Of a stretch of DNA of 64,000 bases, positions 1-9,334 are shown in pieces. How positions within the stretch are numbered: the first letter of the stretch is position 1; every line of letters begins with the position of its first letter. A model generated the notes under the pieces. The model was not told where the DNA came from. It worked only from the letters and a program-made list of their open reading frames with translations, and searched no databases. Made by a program: the position numbers and the translations under genes. This DNA is from Longimicrobiales bacterium. Lineage in GTDB: Bacteria > Gemmatimonadota > Gemmatimonadetes > Longimicrobiales > Gaopeijiaceae. Location: the NCBI GenBank assembly GCA_951813395.1, contig OX638356.1, positions 2,616,501 through 2,680,500 on the forward strand. Direction: 5' to 3'.

Positions 1-2
1 GG

Positions 3-725
3 TACAGGCAACTGCGCACCCGCGAGGCCGATGCAGTGGACTTGGCGTGGACGGTGGGCCTGGGTGTCGCGGCGGTGTTCTACGCGGCGGCGGTGCCGCT
101 GGGGGTAGGGTGGCGGCGCTGGATGGTGGCCGCGATGGCGGGGTTGTGGTCGCTGCGCCTGGCCGCGTACCTGCTCGGACGGGTCAGGTCGCCGGGCGAG
201 GATGGGCGCTATCGGGATCTGCGGGTGAAGTGGGGACGCAGTGCGCCGGTGAAATTCTTCGTCTTCTTTCAGGTCCAGGCTGCGCTGGTGATCGTGCTTT
301 CGGTGCACTTCCTGCTCGCCATGCGGTCGCCGGATCCGTCGCTGCGCGCGATGGACCTTGTGGGGGTGGCGATCTGGTTTGTTTCACTGGTCGGCGAGTC
401 GGTTGCGGACCGTCAATTGCACCGCTTCCGGGCCACGCCCGGCAACGAGCGACGGGTCTGCCGGACGGGCCTGTGGCGGTACTCGCGGCATCCCAACTAC
501 TTCTTCGAGTGGCTGCACTGGCTGGCGTACGTGCCTGTCGCGTATGGCCACGCCCCCCTTTGGGCCATCCTCTTCGCGCCGGTCTTGCTGTTGGTCTCGA
601 TCCGGTTCGTGACCGGCATCCCGCCCATCGAGCGGCGGTCGGTCGAGCGGCGAGGCGAGGAATACCGCCGCTACCAGCGAACCACGAGCGCGTTCATTCC
701 CTGGTTCCCGCGGCGCGACCCATGA
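3..725 (+). CDS. DUF1295 / steroid 5-alpha-reductase-like integral membrane protein (5' end cut by window edge)
   Basis: A polytopic membrane protein of the DUF1295 family, related to isoprenylcysteine methyltransferases and steroid 5-alpha-reductases. The C-terminal signature is clear: the stretch RHPNYFFEWLHW near residue 150 (counted from the GTG at 36) and a late R-R-x-E-x-Y-R-x-Y tail. The GTG at 36 is the first start-like codon in the window, but the frame is open to the left edge and the upstream residues (LRTREADAV) read like the usual N-terminal part of the family. The true start therefore probably lies outside the window. The stop overlaps the ATG of the next gene (ATGA at 722-725), so the two are translationally coupled. 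DUF1295 genes are often found beside CFA-synthase-like genes and probably reduce or modify an acyl chain; the exact reaction is unknown. Confidence 0.85.
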   Translation, partial: YRQLRTREADAVDLAWTVGLGVAAVFYAAAVPLGVGWRRWMVAAMAGLWSLRLAAYLLGRVRSPGEDGRYRDLRVKWGRSAPVKFFVFFQVQAALVIVLSVHFLLAMRSPDPSLRAMDLVGVAIWFVSLVGESVADRQLHRFRATPGNERRVCRTGLWRYSRHPNYFFEWLHWLAYVPVAYGHAPLWAILFAPVLLLVSIRFVTGIPPIERRSVERRGEEYRRYQRTTSAFIPWFPRRDP

Positions 726-1762
726 GCGTTGCCGAAGCGGCCGTGCGGGGCGCCCTGGCGGCCGCCGAGTCGGGCTGGGTCCCCGACTTCGCCGCCCGGG
801 CCGGGATCCGGGCCCTGCTGCGGGGACGGCTGCGTTCCCTGGCCAGCGGACCGCCCCTCGACGAGGCTGCCCTTCGCACCGGCCCCATCGCTCCAGCCCC
901 ACGCGAGGCGAACGAGCAGCACTACGAGGTCCCCGCTGCGTTCTTCGAACTGGTCCTGGGACCCTGGAACAAGTACTCCTGCTGCCTGTGGCCGGATGGC
1001 GGCCGCGAATCTACCCTCGCCGAAGCCGAACTTGCCATGCTCGATGTTACTTGCGCCCGTGCCGGCCTCTCCGATGGACAGGACATCCTCGATCTCGGCT
1101 GCGGCTGGGGCGCGCTCACCCTCTTCGCCGCCGAGCGCTATCCGGCCAGCCGCATCGTCGCGGTTTCCCACTCGGCGTCGCAACGCCGCCATATCGAGGC
1201 ACGGGCGCGACGGCGGGGACTGGACAACGTTCTTGTCATCACGGCGGACGTCTCAGACCTCCATTTCGCGCGCGAGCAATTCGACCGCGTAGTCTCGGTC
1301 GAGATGTTCGAGCACATGAACAACTATGCCCTGCTTGTGAAAGGAATCACGAGTTGGATGCGGCCCCGGGGCCGGCTCTTCGTTCACGTCTTCTGCCACC
1401 ACGCCCGCGCCTACCGCTTCTCACGCGTGGGCCCGGGCGACTGGATGGCGCGAGAGTTCTTTACCGGCGGCCTCATGCCGAGTTCGACGCTGGTGCCGAA
1501 GTTTCGCGGCGACCTCGAGCCCGAGGACGACTGGTTCGTGCCGGGAACGCACTACGCGCACACCTCGGAAGCCTGGCTGGCCAACCTGGACAGGGAGCGC
1601 GACGAGGTGGCATCGATCTTTGCCGACACCTATGGTTCCGCGTCCTCCGACCGCTGGGTGCAGCGCTGGCGACTGTTCTTCCTGGCCGTGGCCGAGACCT
1701 TCGCCTACAGGGGCGGTCGGGAGTGGGGGGTGTCACACCATCTACTCAGAAAGCCTGTCTGA
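722..1762 (+). CDS. Cyclopropane-fatty-acyl-phospholipid synthase-like SAM methyltransferase
   Basis: A class I S-adenosylmethionine methyltransferase of 346 residues in the CFA-synthase/mycolic-acid cyclopropane synthase superfamily. These enzymes transfer a methyl(ene) group to a double bond of a membrane phospholipid acyl chain. The glycine-rich SAM motif DLGCGWGAL lies at residues 124-132, preceded by the family stretch NEQHYEVP (residues 64-71). A conserved-looking VSVEMFEHM follows motif I. The protein lacks the roughly 90-residue N-terminal domain of E. coli Cfa, so it is the shorter type that travels with DUF1295 genes. The start ATG overlaps the previous stop, and its own stop overlaps the desaturase ATG (TGATG), so the three genes form one coupled unit. 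The product could be a cyclopropane, methyl-branched or furan-type fatty acid; sequence alone does not decide. Confidence 0.88.
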   Translation: MSVAEAAVRGALAAAESGWVPDFAARAGIRALLRGRLRSLASGPPLDEAALRTGPIAPAPREANEQHYEVPAAFFELVLGPWNKYSCCLWPDGGRESTLAEAELAMLDVTCARAGLSDGQDILDLGCGWGALTLFAAERYPASRIVAVSHSASQRRHIEARARRRGLDNVLVITADVSDLHFAREQFDRVVSVEMFEHMNNYALLVKGITSWMRPRGRLFVHVFCHHARAYRFSRVGPGDWMAREFFTGGLMPSSTLVPKFRGDLEPEDDWFVPGTHYAHTSEAWLANLDRERDEVASIFADTYGSASSDRWVQRWRLFFLAVAETFAYRGGREWGVSHHLLRKPV

Positions 1763-2691
1763 TGATAGAGACAGCGGCACACGACCACATTGATCCCGAT
1801 TCTCTCGCTCCGACGGACCGGATCGACTTCCTGCGCAGCTATGCGTTCGTGGGCGTGCATGCCCTGGCGTTCGCTTTCCTGTTCACCGGCGTGAGTATCC
1901 CGGCGCTGCTCGCCTGCCTGATCACCTTCTGGGTGCGCCTCTTCGGCATCACCGCCGGTTATCACCGCTACTTCGCGCACCGGTCGTTCAAGACGAGCCG
2001 TCCATTTCAGTTCGCGCTGGCTTGGCTCGGCGCGAGCGCCGGACAGAACGGGCCGCTCTGGTGGGTGTCGCACCACCGGCTTCACCACCGCCACGCCGAT
2101 ACCGAGGACGACATCCATCCGCCGGGACTCAAGGGGTTCTGGTGGGCGCACGCCGGCTGGATCATGTCGCGTCGCTACGACGGCTACGATGCGTCATTGG
2201 TACGGGATCTGCGTCGGTTCCCAGAACTGCGCCTGCTTGAACGACTACACATGCTGGCCCCGCTAAGCGTCGCCATCGCCCTCTTCGGGCTCGGCTGGTG
2301 GTTCGAGGCGGCGTTTCCCGGACTCGGCACCACGCGCTGGCAGATGCTGGGTTGGGGACTGTTCGTCAGCACAGTCCTGCTATACCACGTCACTTTCCTG
2401 GTCAACTCCGTGACGCACATGTGGGGACGCCGGCGCTACGCGACGAAGGACCATTCGCGCAACAACTGGTGGGTAGCGCTGTTGACCCTGGGCGAAGGGT
2501 GGCACAACAACCATCACCGCTATCCGTCTTCGGAGCGGCAGGGGTTCTACTGGTGGGAAGTGGACGTCACGCACTATGTGCTGAAGGGGTTGGAGAAGGT
2601 GAGGCTGGTGCGGGATCTGCGGGAACCGCCCGCGCAGGCCTATCGGCGGCAAGCGGCCGGGTCGTCGTCCGACACGAAGTCCCGTCCGTAG
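1762..2691 (+). CDS. Membrane acyl-lipid / acyl-CoA desaturase (delta-9 type)
   Basis: A di-iron membrane fatty acid desaturase of 309 residues. It introduces a cis double bond into a saturated acyl chain using oxygen and electrons from a ferredoxin or cytochrome b5-like donor. All three histidine boxes are present: HRYFAH at residues 68-73, HRLHH at 105-109 and HNNHH at 248-252. Hydrophobic segments fall at about 28-60 and 170-210. The ATG overlaps the stop of the CFA-like gene by one base. In context the desaturase could make the unsaturated substrate that the CFA-like enzyme then methylates, with the DUF1295 protein acting last; that order is inference. An electron donor gene is not seen in the window. 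Confidence 0.93.
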   Translation: MIETAAHDHIDPDSLAPTDRIDFLRSYAFVGVHALAFAFLFTGVSIPALLACLITFWVRLFGITAGYHRYFAHRSFKTSRPFQFALAWLGASAGQNGPLWWVSHHRLHHRHADTEDDIHPPGLKGFWWAHAGWIMSRRYDGYDASLVRDLRRFPELRLLERLHMLAPLSVAIALFGLGWWFEAAFPGLGTTRWQMLGWGLFVSTVLLYHVTFLVNSVTHMWGRRRYATKDHSRNNWWVALLTLGEGWHNNHHRYPSSERQGFYWWEVDVTHYVLKGLEKVRLVRDLREPPAQAYRRQAAGSSSDTKSRP

Positions 2692-2825
2692 AAGAAGCTC
2701 CGCCGGAGGGCGGCCTGATTGTTTAACAGTCCCCTTGTCCAGAAAACCGAAACCGGTACTGCGCCAGCTTGCGGAGGTCACACCCACCAGCCAAAGGTTA
2801 GTTTCCCATCAGCCGAAGGGAACGC

Positions 2826-4797
2826 ATGCGTAGGCCGGACTCCAGGGACGCGAAGCACATCTTCGGTCGATTGATCGGCCCCGCGCGTCCGCTGACGCTC
2901 GTCTTGTGTCTTGCGCTCCCTCCCGCGCTCGTCGTTCCCCGGGCCTCGGCGCAGGAGCCGGAGCGAGCGTATGTGTTCGAGGGCCATGTGCGCGACGCGG
3001 GTACGGGTCAGCCCCTGGCGGGAGCGCAGGTATCGGTGGTCGGGGGGGACACCAGGGCGGTGACCCGCGGGGACGGGAGCTTCCACCTGACCGGGTTGGC
3101 CGCCGGCGGGTACGTCCTTCGAGCCGAACGCCTGGGATACCGGGGCGCCACCGTGGTGGTAACCGTGGGGACCGAGCGCGCGCGCCGGGCGGTGGCGGAG
3201 TCGGCAGAGGTCGTGATCGAGCTGACACCGTCTCCGATTGCGCTGGACAACCTGGTCGTGACGGCCACGATCAGCGAGCGCGCCGCGGCCGAGGCGCTCC
3301 GGCCGGTCAGCGTCATGACGGGCGATGTGCTGCAGCGCCAGATGACGGCGACCGTAGCGGGGACCCTGGCGTCCATGCCGGGGCTGGCCGCCACCAGGAT
3401 GGGTCCGTCGGTTGCGCAACCGGTGATCCGGGGACTGGGCGGGGATCGGGTACTGATGCTCGAGGACGGGATTGCGGTGGGCGATGCCTCCAACGCGGGC
3501 GCGGACCACACAACCGCGCTCGATCCGTCGTCGGCACGGCGGATCGAAGTTGTCCGGGGCCCGGGTGCGCTGATCTACGGGGGCAACGCGCTGGGCGGGG
3601 TCATCAACGTCATCCGTGACGAGATTCCGACTGCCGTGCCCCACCACCTGACGGGCGCGGCGACCATGCAGACGCAGACCGCGACCGGCTCGCTGGCTGG
3701 CAGCGCGACAGCCGTGTTCGCCGTCGCGGAGCGCGTGCCGGTACGAGTGGAGGTGGCCGCGCGGACGGCGGGCGACCTGAAGACCCCCGCCGGCACGCTT
3801 CTCAACACCGACGGCGAACTGTGGAGCGGGAGCGCGGGGACGGCCTGGGTCACCGATTGGGGTCGCCTGGGGACATCGTTTCGCGGCTACCGGAACTACT
3901 ACGGGATTCCGGGCGGTTTCGTCGGTGGGCACGAGCAGGGGGTGCGGATCGAGATGGAGCGGGTCTCATCGAAGTTCCGGACCGTGGTCGATGAGCGGGT
4001 CGGGCCCTTCCGCAACCTCCGCTTCGACGCGACCCACAGCTGGTACACGCACCGCGAGCTCGAAGCAGCGGACATTCTGGGCACGCTCTTCGAGCAGCAG
4101 AGCGCGAGCGCGGATGTCCTGGGCCGGCATGGGAGGTGGGGACCGTTTGATGCGGGAGCGGTGGGCGGCCGTGCATCCTGGCAGGATTTCGGATACGGGG
4201 GATCCCTGCACACGCCGGACACGCGTCGGCTCAAGGCGGCGCTGTACGTGCTCGAGGAGATCGACCTGGGACCCGTCCAGATCGAGTCGGGGCTGCGGTA
4301 CGACTGGACCCTGGTCGATCCGGGGGAAAACCGGATTTCGGACATCGGAGAGATTCGCGACCGCAGCTTCCCCTCCCTTTCGGGGTCGTTGGGCGTCCTT
4401 TACAAGTCCGCTTCGGGGCTGGTGCTCGGCGCCAGCGTTGTCCGGGCGTTTCGCACACCCGACGTCACCGAACACGGGCCGCCTGAGCCGCGTACTCCTG
4501 CCCATCTATCAGTTCCGGGGCAACGACGCCGTATTCACCGGCTTCGAAGCCAGTGTGGACGTTGACGCCGGGCGGGGACTGGCGCTGGAGGGCGTGGCCT
4601 CGTCGGTGAAAGCCAGTCTCAAGGAGACCGGTCAGGCCCTGCCTCTCGTTCCTCCGCTGAAGGGACATGTGGCCCTGAAGTACGAGAGGCCGTCGTGGTA
4701 TGTCCGGGCGGAGGCCGAGATGGCCAACCGGCAGGACCGGGTTGGCGAATTCGAGACGCCGACGCAGGGGTACGTCAACTATCGGGTGGTGTTCTGA
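2826..4797 (+). pseudogene. TonB-dependent receptor gene broken by internal deletion and frameshift
   Basis: The 5' part (2826 to about 4470) encodes a signal peptide, a carboxypeptidase-regulatory-like domain (about residues 45-110), the plug domain with RGLGGDRVLML and RRIEVVRGPGALIYGGNA, and most of the barrel. After VVRAFRTPDVTE the frame runs into unrelated residues and stops at 4565. The +1 frame from 4471 carries the continuation (NTGRLSRVLLPIYQF, then a barrel strand ending in YRVVF at 4797). In intact receptors of this type about 55-70 residues normally separate these two blocks, so DNA has been lost as well as the frame. The C-terminus jumps from TPTQGYVN straight to the terminal aromatic strand, which suggests a second, in-frame loss. 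An RBS-like AAGGGAA precedes the ATG. Either a decayed gene or a local assembly collapse. Confidence 0.85.
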
Positions 4798-4830
4798 CCG
4801 GCGTGCGGAGCGCCCTGTCGACGACTGCCC

Positions 4831-5712
4831 CTACCCCACCCCCTCTCGAATCCCCTCCAGCCGCCTCGCCACGTCCCGGCTCCGCAGATTGCTCACGTAC
4901 ACCTTGTCGGCGCCGATCGCCCTCAGTCCCCGGATCGACCGCAGGCAGATCTCCTCGGCGGTGGCCCCGCTGTCGAACTCCCGCGTGATCTCGGGGGCCG
5001 GCACCGGGAAGTAGCGGCCCAGGTAGTCCAGCGTGCGGGGGTTCGCGCTGTGGTAGTGGAAGACGCCGTAGACGACCGGCAGATCGACGCCCAGCCGCTC
5101 CAGCTCCGCCCGGAAGCGCTCCACGCAGCCCAGTGAGTGGTGCGACACGATCTGGGTGAGCACGAAGTCGGCGGTGAAGTCGGCAGCGGCCACGAAACGC
5201 GCCTGCTCGATGGGGTCCCGATGCGGGTTCGCCCATCCGCCCAGAGGCAGGCCCGGCTGATCGGCGCGCAGGATGCGGCGGAGGCCCTTCCCGTGCGGCA
5301 CGCATCGCTCGGGGCCGACGGCATGATCCCCTCCGACCACCGCGACGGCCGCCACCCCCAGCGCGGAAGCCCGCCGCGCGAACATGCGGCAGTACTCGAT
5401 CGGATGCTTGCAGGTCAGAAACGGCACCACGGCGGCCAGGTCGGCGCTCCCGCCCAGGTTCGCGGCGAGGTGGGCCAGGCTCTCCTCCTCGTGGTCCCCC
5501 GCGGCATCGTCGGTAAGGAGGATGAAGTTGTCCTGCCGCGCCAGGCGCTGGACCGCGTGGTGCATGTCGATCCAGACGCTCATGCTGCGCGAGGTGCCCA
5601 TGCCGAGCCGGGGCGGCCGCAGCTCCACCGCGACCAGGGGCTCGGGCTGAACGAGGCGCCGGAGCAGCGGGCCGGGGTCGTGGCCGGCCGGCGACGGCCC
5701 CGGCGAGATCAC
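4831..5712 (-). CDS. Methylenetetrahydrofolate reductase-like protein
   Basis: A 293-residue TIM-barrel protein of the MTHFR family. Recognisable blocks are AVELRPPR near residue 28 (equivalent to the FEFFPPR block carrying the catalytic Glu), FLTCKHPIEYCRMF in the middle, and GGWANPHRDPIEQARFVAAADF followed by TQ. True MetF reduces 5,10-methylene-THF to 5-methyl-THF with FAD and NADH. This protein is divergent, so only membership of the superfamily is safe. Its ATG overlaps the stop of the aminopeptidase P gene by four bases (5709-5712), and it is the last gene of a minus-strand run behind two peptidases, an unusual setting for folate metabolism. No methionine synthase gene is visible here. 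Confidence 0.75.
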   Translation of the reverse strand: MISPGPSPAGHDPGPLLRRLVQPEPLVAVELRPPRLGMGTSRSMSVWIDMHHAVQRLARQDNFILLTDDAAGDHEEESLAHLAANLGGSADLAAVVPFLTCKHPIEYCRMFARRASALGVAAVAVVGGDHAVGPERCVPHGKGLRRILRADQPGLPLGGWANPHRDPIEQARFVAAADFTADFVLTQIVSHHSLGCVERFRAELERLGVDLPVVYGVFHYHSANPRTLDYLGRYFPVPAPEITREFDSGATAEEICLRSIRGLRAIGADKVYVSNLRSRDVARRLEGIREGVG

Positions 5713-7031
5713 GACGCGGCCCCCACCAGCGGCCCCAGCTCCTCCACGTCGACCGGCAGCTCGCCCGTCAGCACCTCGGCACCATCGTCGCCAATCAGCA
5801 CATCGTCCTCGATCCGGATGCCGGTCCCCTCCAGTTCCGGAACCCGGTCGCAGCTGCCGGGCGCAAAGTACAGCCCGGGCTCGACGGTGAAGACCATGCC
5901 GGGCGCGAGCACGACCGGCCCGCCCCCCTCCCGATACGGCCCCGCGTCATGCGTGTCCAGCCCGAGCCAGTGCGACGTGTTGTGCAGGAAGAACGCCCGG
6001 TGGGCGCCGCCTTCCAGCACCTCGTCCGCCGTGCCCTCCTCCACCACCCCCATCCCCACCAGCCCTTCCGCGATCGCGCGGCTGGCCGCCCGGTGCACGT
6101 CGGCCAGCGTCCCACCCGGCCGACACCCCGCCAGGGCCGCGCGGTGCGCTCCCCGCACGACCTCGTACGCCTCGCGCCGCGCCCCCGCCAGCCGCCCCGA
6201 CGCGGGCACGGTGCGCGTGATGTCGGCGGCGTAGTAGTCGAACTCGGCGCCCGCGTCCATCAGCACGAGGTCCCCCGCCCCGATACGCGCATCGTTGGCC
6301 GTGTAGTGCAGCGTGCACGCGTTCGCGCCCGCGGCCACGATCGACGCGAACGCCGGCCCGTTCGCACCCCGGCCCCGGAACCCCGCCTCCAGCGCGGCCT
6401 CCACCTCCCACTCCCCTGCCCCGTCCCGCACGCGCCCCAGCGCCTCGCGGAACGCGGCCACCGAGATCCGCGCCGCCTCGCGCAGCCGCGCGATCTCGGC
6501 CGCGTCCTTCTTCACCCGCATCCCGTCCAGGACCGCCCCCGGGTCGACCACCATGTGCGCGCCCGCACCCTTCCGGGCCCGCCGCGCCCGCCCGGCCCGC
6601 AACGCGTCCCGCACCACGTCGTCGCACAGCGCCGACGCACCCAGCCGGTAGTGGATCCGGTCGCCATCGGCCAGCAGCCCCGGTCCGCGCTCGCGGAACT
6701 CCTTCATCGGGAACACCGCGTCCGCGCCGAAGCGGTCCTTCACCTCTCCCGGGTCCATTCGGGGGCCCGTCCAGCGCTCCATCTTCGGATCGCGCTCGGG
6801 CACGAAGAGCACGAAACGACGCCGCGCGCCGTGACCTCTCAGCACGGCGACGCTGCCCCCTTCCCCCCACCCCGTGAGATAGAGCAGCTCCGAGTCGGGG
6901 CGGTAGCGGTACTCCGAATCGCCGCTCTTGTACCTCACATCCGAAGCAGGCAGGAGCATGGACCCGTTCGCCATGCGCGAGAGCGCGGTCTTGCGGCGCT
7001 CGGAGTATGGAAGTGGCGGAAGGCCGGTCAA
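5709..7031 (-). CDS. Xaa-Pro aminopeptidase (aminopeptidase P, M24B)
   Basis: A dinuclear-metal aminopeptidase that removes N-terminal residues preceding proline. The N-terminal domain shows the aminopeptidase P pattern (SERRKTALSRM, then YRYRPDSELLYLTGW). The C-terminal pita-bread domain has the metal ligands in VLMDAGAEFDYYAADITRTV, in NTSHWLGLDTHDAG, in VFTVEPGLY and in GTGIRIEDDV. A longer reading from 7133 would overlap the upstream peptidase by more than 100 bases. The TTG at 7031 is preferred because it overlaps the stop of that gene (TTGA) and gives the usual N-terminus about nine residues before SERR, making 440 residues. It sits between an S9 peptidase and a MetF-like gene, so a role in peptide catabolism is likely. 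Confidence 0.9.
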   Translation of the reverse strand: MTGLPPLPYSERRKTALSRMANGSMLLPASDVRYKSGDSEYRYRPDSELLYLTGWGEGGSVAVLRGHGARRRFVLFVPERDPKMERWTGPRMDPGEVKDRFGADAVFPMKEFRERGPGLLADGDRIHYRLGASALCDDVVRDALRAGRARRARKGAGAHMVVDPGAVLDGMRVKKDAAEIARLREAARISVAAFREALGRVRDGAGEWEVEAALEAGFRGRGANGPAFASIVAAGANACTLHYTANDARIGAGDLVLMDAGAEFDYYAADITRTVPASGRLAGARREAYEVVRGAHRAALAGCRPGGTLADVHRAASRAIAEGLVGMGVVEEGTADEVLEGGAHRAFFLHNTSHWLGLDTHDAGPYREGGGPVVLAPGMVFTVEPGLYFAPGSCDRVPELEGTGIRIEDDVLIGDDGAEVLTGELPVDVEELGPLVGAAS

Positions 7032-9202
7032 CGGCGTCCGGACTCCGCTCCGGCGCGTCTCAGGGGCGGATTCCGGATCAGGAAGTGCTCGAACCAGCTC
7101 CGGATGCGCTCCAGGCGGTCCACGAGCAGCCACGGCTCACCGGTCCGCGACAGGCCGTGCGACGACCGCGGGTAGCGGACCAGTTCCACCGGCACGCCCA
7201 GCTTCATCAGCGACATGAACCACTGCTCGCCGTCGCCGATCGGGGTGCGGTAGTCCTGCTCGCTGTGGATGATGAGCGTCGGCGCGGTGACGTTTTCCAC
7301 GTACGAGATGGGCGACAGCCGTCGGTAGAGGTCGCGTTGCTCCCAGGGGGGGCCGTAGAACTCGTACTCGGTCAGCCCCTGCGCGTCGGAAGTGCCCCAC
7401 CAGCTCTCCCAGTTGGTGATCGAGCGGGACGTCACGGCGGCGTGGAAGCGTTCGGTGGTGGCGGTGAGCCAGTTCGTCATGAAGCCGCCGTAGCTGCCCC
7501 CCGACACGCCAAGCCGGTTGGCGTCGATCTCGGGATAGGCCGCGAGCGCCGTCTCGACCCCGGCCAGGTAGTCCTCGCGGTCCACGATGCCCCATTCGCC
7601 GCGCGTCGCGTACTGGAAGGCGTGTCCGTAGCCCGACGAGCCACGCGGGTTGGTGTAGAGGACGAAGAATCCGGCGGCGGAGAGCACGTGGAAGGTGGGG
7701 AAGAACGTGTTTCCGTAGGCCGAATGCGGTCCGCCGTGGATCTTGAGCACCATGGGGAACGAGCCGCCCTGGCGGAAGTTGACGGGCCTGACCATCCAGC
7801 CCTGGATCACGGTGCCGTCCTCGGCGGTCCAGGTCAGTTCCTCGGCGGGCATGAGCGTCACGTCGGACAGCCAGCCGTCGTTGAAGCCGGTGACCTTCTG
7901 CTCGCTGGAGCCGTCGCCGGGGCCGACGTAGAGTTCGGTCGGCGTGACCGGGTCGGTTGCCGTGAAGGCCATGACGTCGCCCGCGTCGGAGAACGAGAAG
8001 GAGGAAAGCCGGCGGGCGCCGCGGGTGACCTGCTGGACACGGTCCGCCGTCGGGGGTCCGGCCGCGGGGCCCACGGAGGCCCGGAAGAGGTGGCTGTCCC
8101 CGGCCACCCCGGCGGAGAAGAGGACGCTGGTGCCGTCGGCCGACCACATCGGGGCACCGGGGCGGAGGTCCCAGTCGGCGGTCAGGTTGGCGGGCTCGCC
8201 CCGGAAGCTTCCGTCGGGACCGATCTCGGCGACCAGCAGGTCCGACTGGCTCCCGCGGGCGGGGGACGACAGGAAGGCCATGCGGCGGCCGTCGGGGGAG
8301 ATCGCCGGCGCGCTCTCGGTTCCGGGGTTGGAGGTGAGGCGCCGGACGGTGCCCACATTGATGTCCACCGCCCAGATGTCGCCCGTGTTCTCGCTGTCGA
8401 GTTCGTCGTCCTGGCGCTCGTCGCCGGTGAAGAAGATGACCCGTCCGTCCTCGGACCAGACCGGGTTGCCCACGTCGAAGGCGACCTGCGTGAGCTGGGT
8501 GGGCGTGCCGCCATCCGCGCCGACGACCATGAGCTGCCGCTTCTCGCGCGTCAGGTAGTGCGGCTGGAAGGCGAGTCGGCCGTCCTGCTTGTAGCGCATG
8601 GAGGTCACCACCCGGCCGTCGAAGCGGGTGGCATCGAGGGTCCGGGAGACCGCGTCGGGCGCGATCCAGCCCTCGCGCTCGAGCGGCGAGGCGTCCGCGT
8701 CGCCGGGTGTCTCCCGTTCGGGCGCTTTCACGTAGGCGATGGACGCGCCGTCCGGAGACCACACGGGCGCCCCGTCGACGCCCTCGATGTGGAAGGCCTC
8801 TCCCCCGGGGCCCCGAACCCTCACGAACCAGATCGGGTTGGGGTCGTCTCCGCGCGATGACGAGAACGACAGGAGCGAGCCGTCGGGCGACCAGCGGGGC
8901 CCGCTCGACTCCTCGTTGGAGCTGGTGACCGGGAAGGCGTTGCCGTCGGCGCGCCCGCCGGACAGGGGCTGCACCCAGATCTCGCGGTGGCGCCGATTCT
9001 CGTCCTCGACCACCGTGGTCACGGTAAAGGCCACGTTCGCGCCGTCGGGCGAGACCGCGACGTCGCCGACGACGACCAGATCGTAGTAGTGCTCGGGCGC
9101 ATACCCGCGGGTCTGTCCCGCCAGGTCGCCGACCCCCAGGAGGGCGGCTGCGACCACGGCGGCAGATGCGCCGAGACCGGAACGACTGTTGCAAGGTGCC
9201 AT
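7028..9202 (-). CDS. S9 family prolyl oligopeptidase / dipeptidyl-peptidase-like serine peptidase, exported
   Basis: A secreted or periplasmic peptidase of 724 residues. A signal peptide ends near residue 30 (ALLGVGDLAGQ). A seven-bladed, TolB-like beta-propeller follows with repeated SPDG and WSPDG motifs. The C-terminal alpha/beta hydrolase domain carries the nucleophile in GVSGGSYGGF (Ser570), the acid in HSEQDYRTPIGDG and the histidine in RSSHGLSR. The ATG at 9202 is chosen over one at 9268 because it has a GGGAG site six bases upstream and begins a proper signal sequence. Family members cleave short proline- or alanine-containing peptides. It is first in a three-gene minus-strand operon ahead of aminopeptidase P, so the two probably degrade peptides in turn. 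Confidence 0.92.
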   Translation of the reverse strand: MAPCNSRSGLGASAAVVAAALLGVGDLAGQTRGYAPEHYYDLVVVGDVAVSPDGANVAFTVTTVVEDENRRHREIWVQPLSGGRADGNAFPVTSSNEESSGPRWSPDGSLLSFSSSRGDDPNPIWFVRVRGPGGEAFHIEGVDGAPVWSPDGASIAYVKAPERETPGDADASPLEREGWIAPDAVSRTLDATRFDGRVVTSMRYKQDGRLAFQPHYLTREKRQLMVVGADGGTPTQLTQVAFDVGNPVWSEDGRVIFFTGDERQDDELDSENTGDIWAVDINVGTVRRLTSNPGTESAPAISPDGRRMAFLSSPARGSQSDLLVAEIGPDGSFRGEPANLTADWDLRPGAPMWSADGTSVLFSAGVAGDSHLFRASVGPAAGPPTADRVQQVTRGARRLSSFSFSDAGDVMAFTATDPVTPTELYVGPGDGSSEQKVTGFNDGWLSDVTLMPAEELTWTAEDGTVIQGWMVRPVNFRQGGSFPMVLKIHGGPHSAYGNTFFPTFHVLSAAGFFVLYTNPRGSSGYGHAFQYATRGEWGIVDREDYLAGVETALAAYPEIDANRLGVSGGSYGGFMTNWLTATTERFHAAVTSRSITNWESWWGTSDAQGLTEYEFYGPPWEQRDLYRRLSPISYVENVTAPTLIIHSEQDYRTPIGDGEQWFMSLMKLGVPVELVRYPRSSHGLSRTGEPWLLVDRLERIRSWFEHFLIRNPPLRRAGAESGRR

Positions 9203-9334
9203 TGCTGACTCCCATCCTGCACGGAATGTTGGCAAGCCAAGGTAAGCCGCGATCGGGATGCGGCTCAAGGGCGGCCGGTGTCATGCCGCGGGCGTTCCGC
9301 CGTATTACCTTGTAGCGAGTATCAACGCTGGAGA

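Noticed and set aside
2700-2725. Terminator hairpin after the lipid operon
   Set aside because: CTCCGCCGGAG is palindromic but has a one-base loop, so a stable stem-loop is unlikely.
7007-8860. Long plus-strand open frame opposite the S9 peptidase
   Set aside because: Composition (G, R, V, H) is that of a shadow frame. The S9 peptidase on the minus strand has signal peptide, propeller and catalytic triad.
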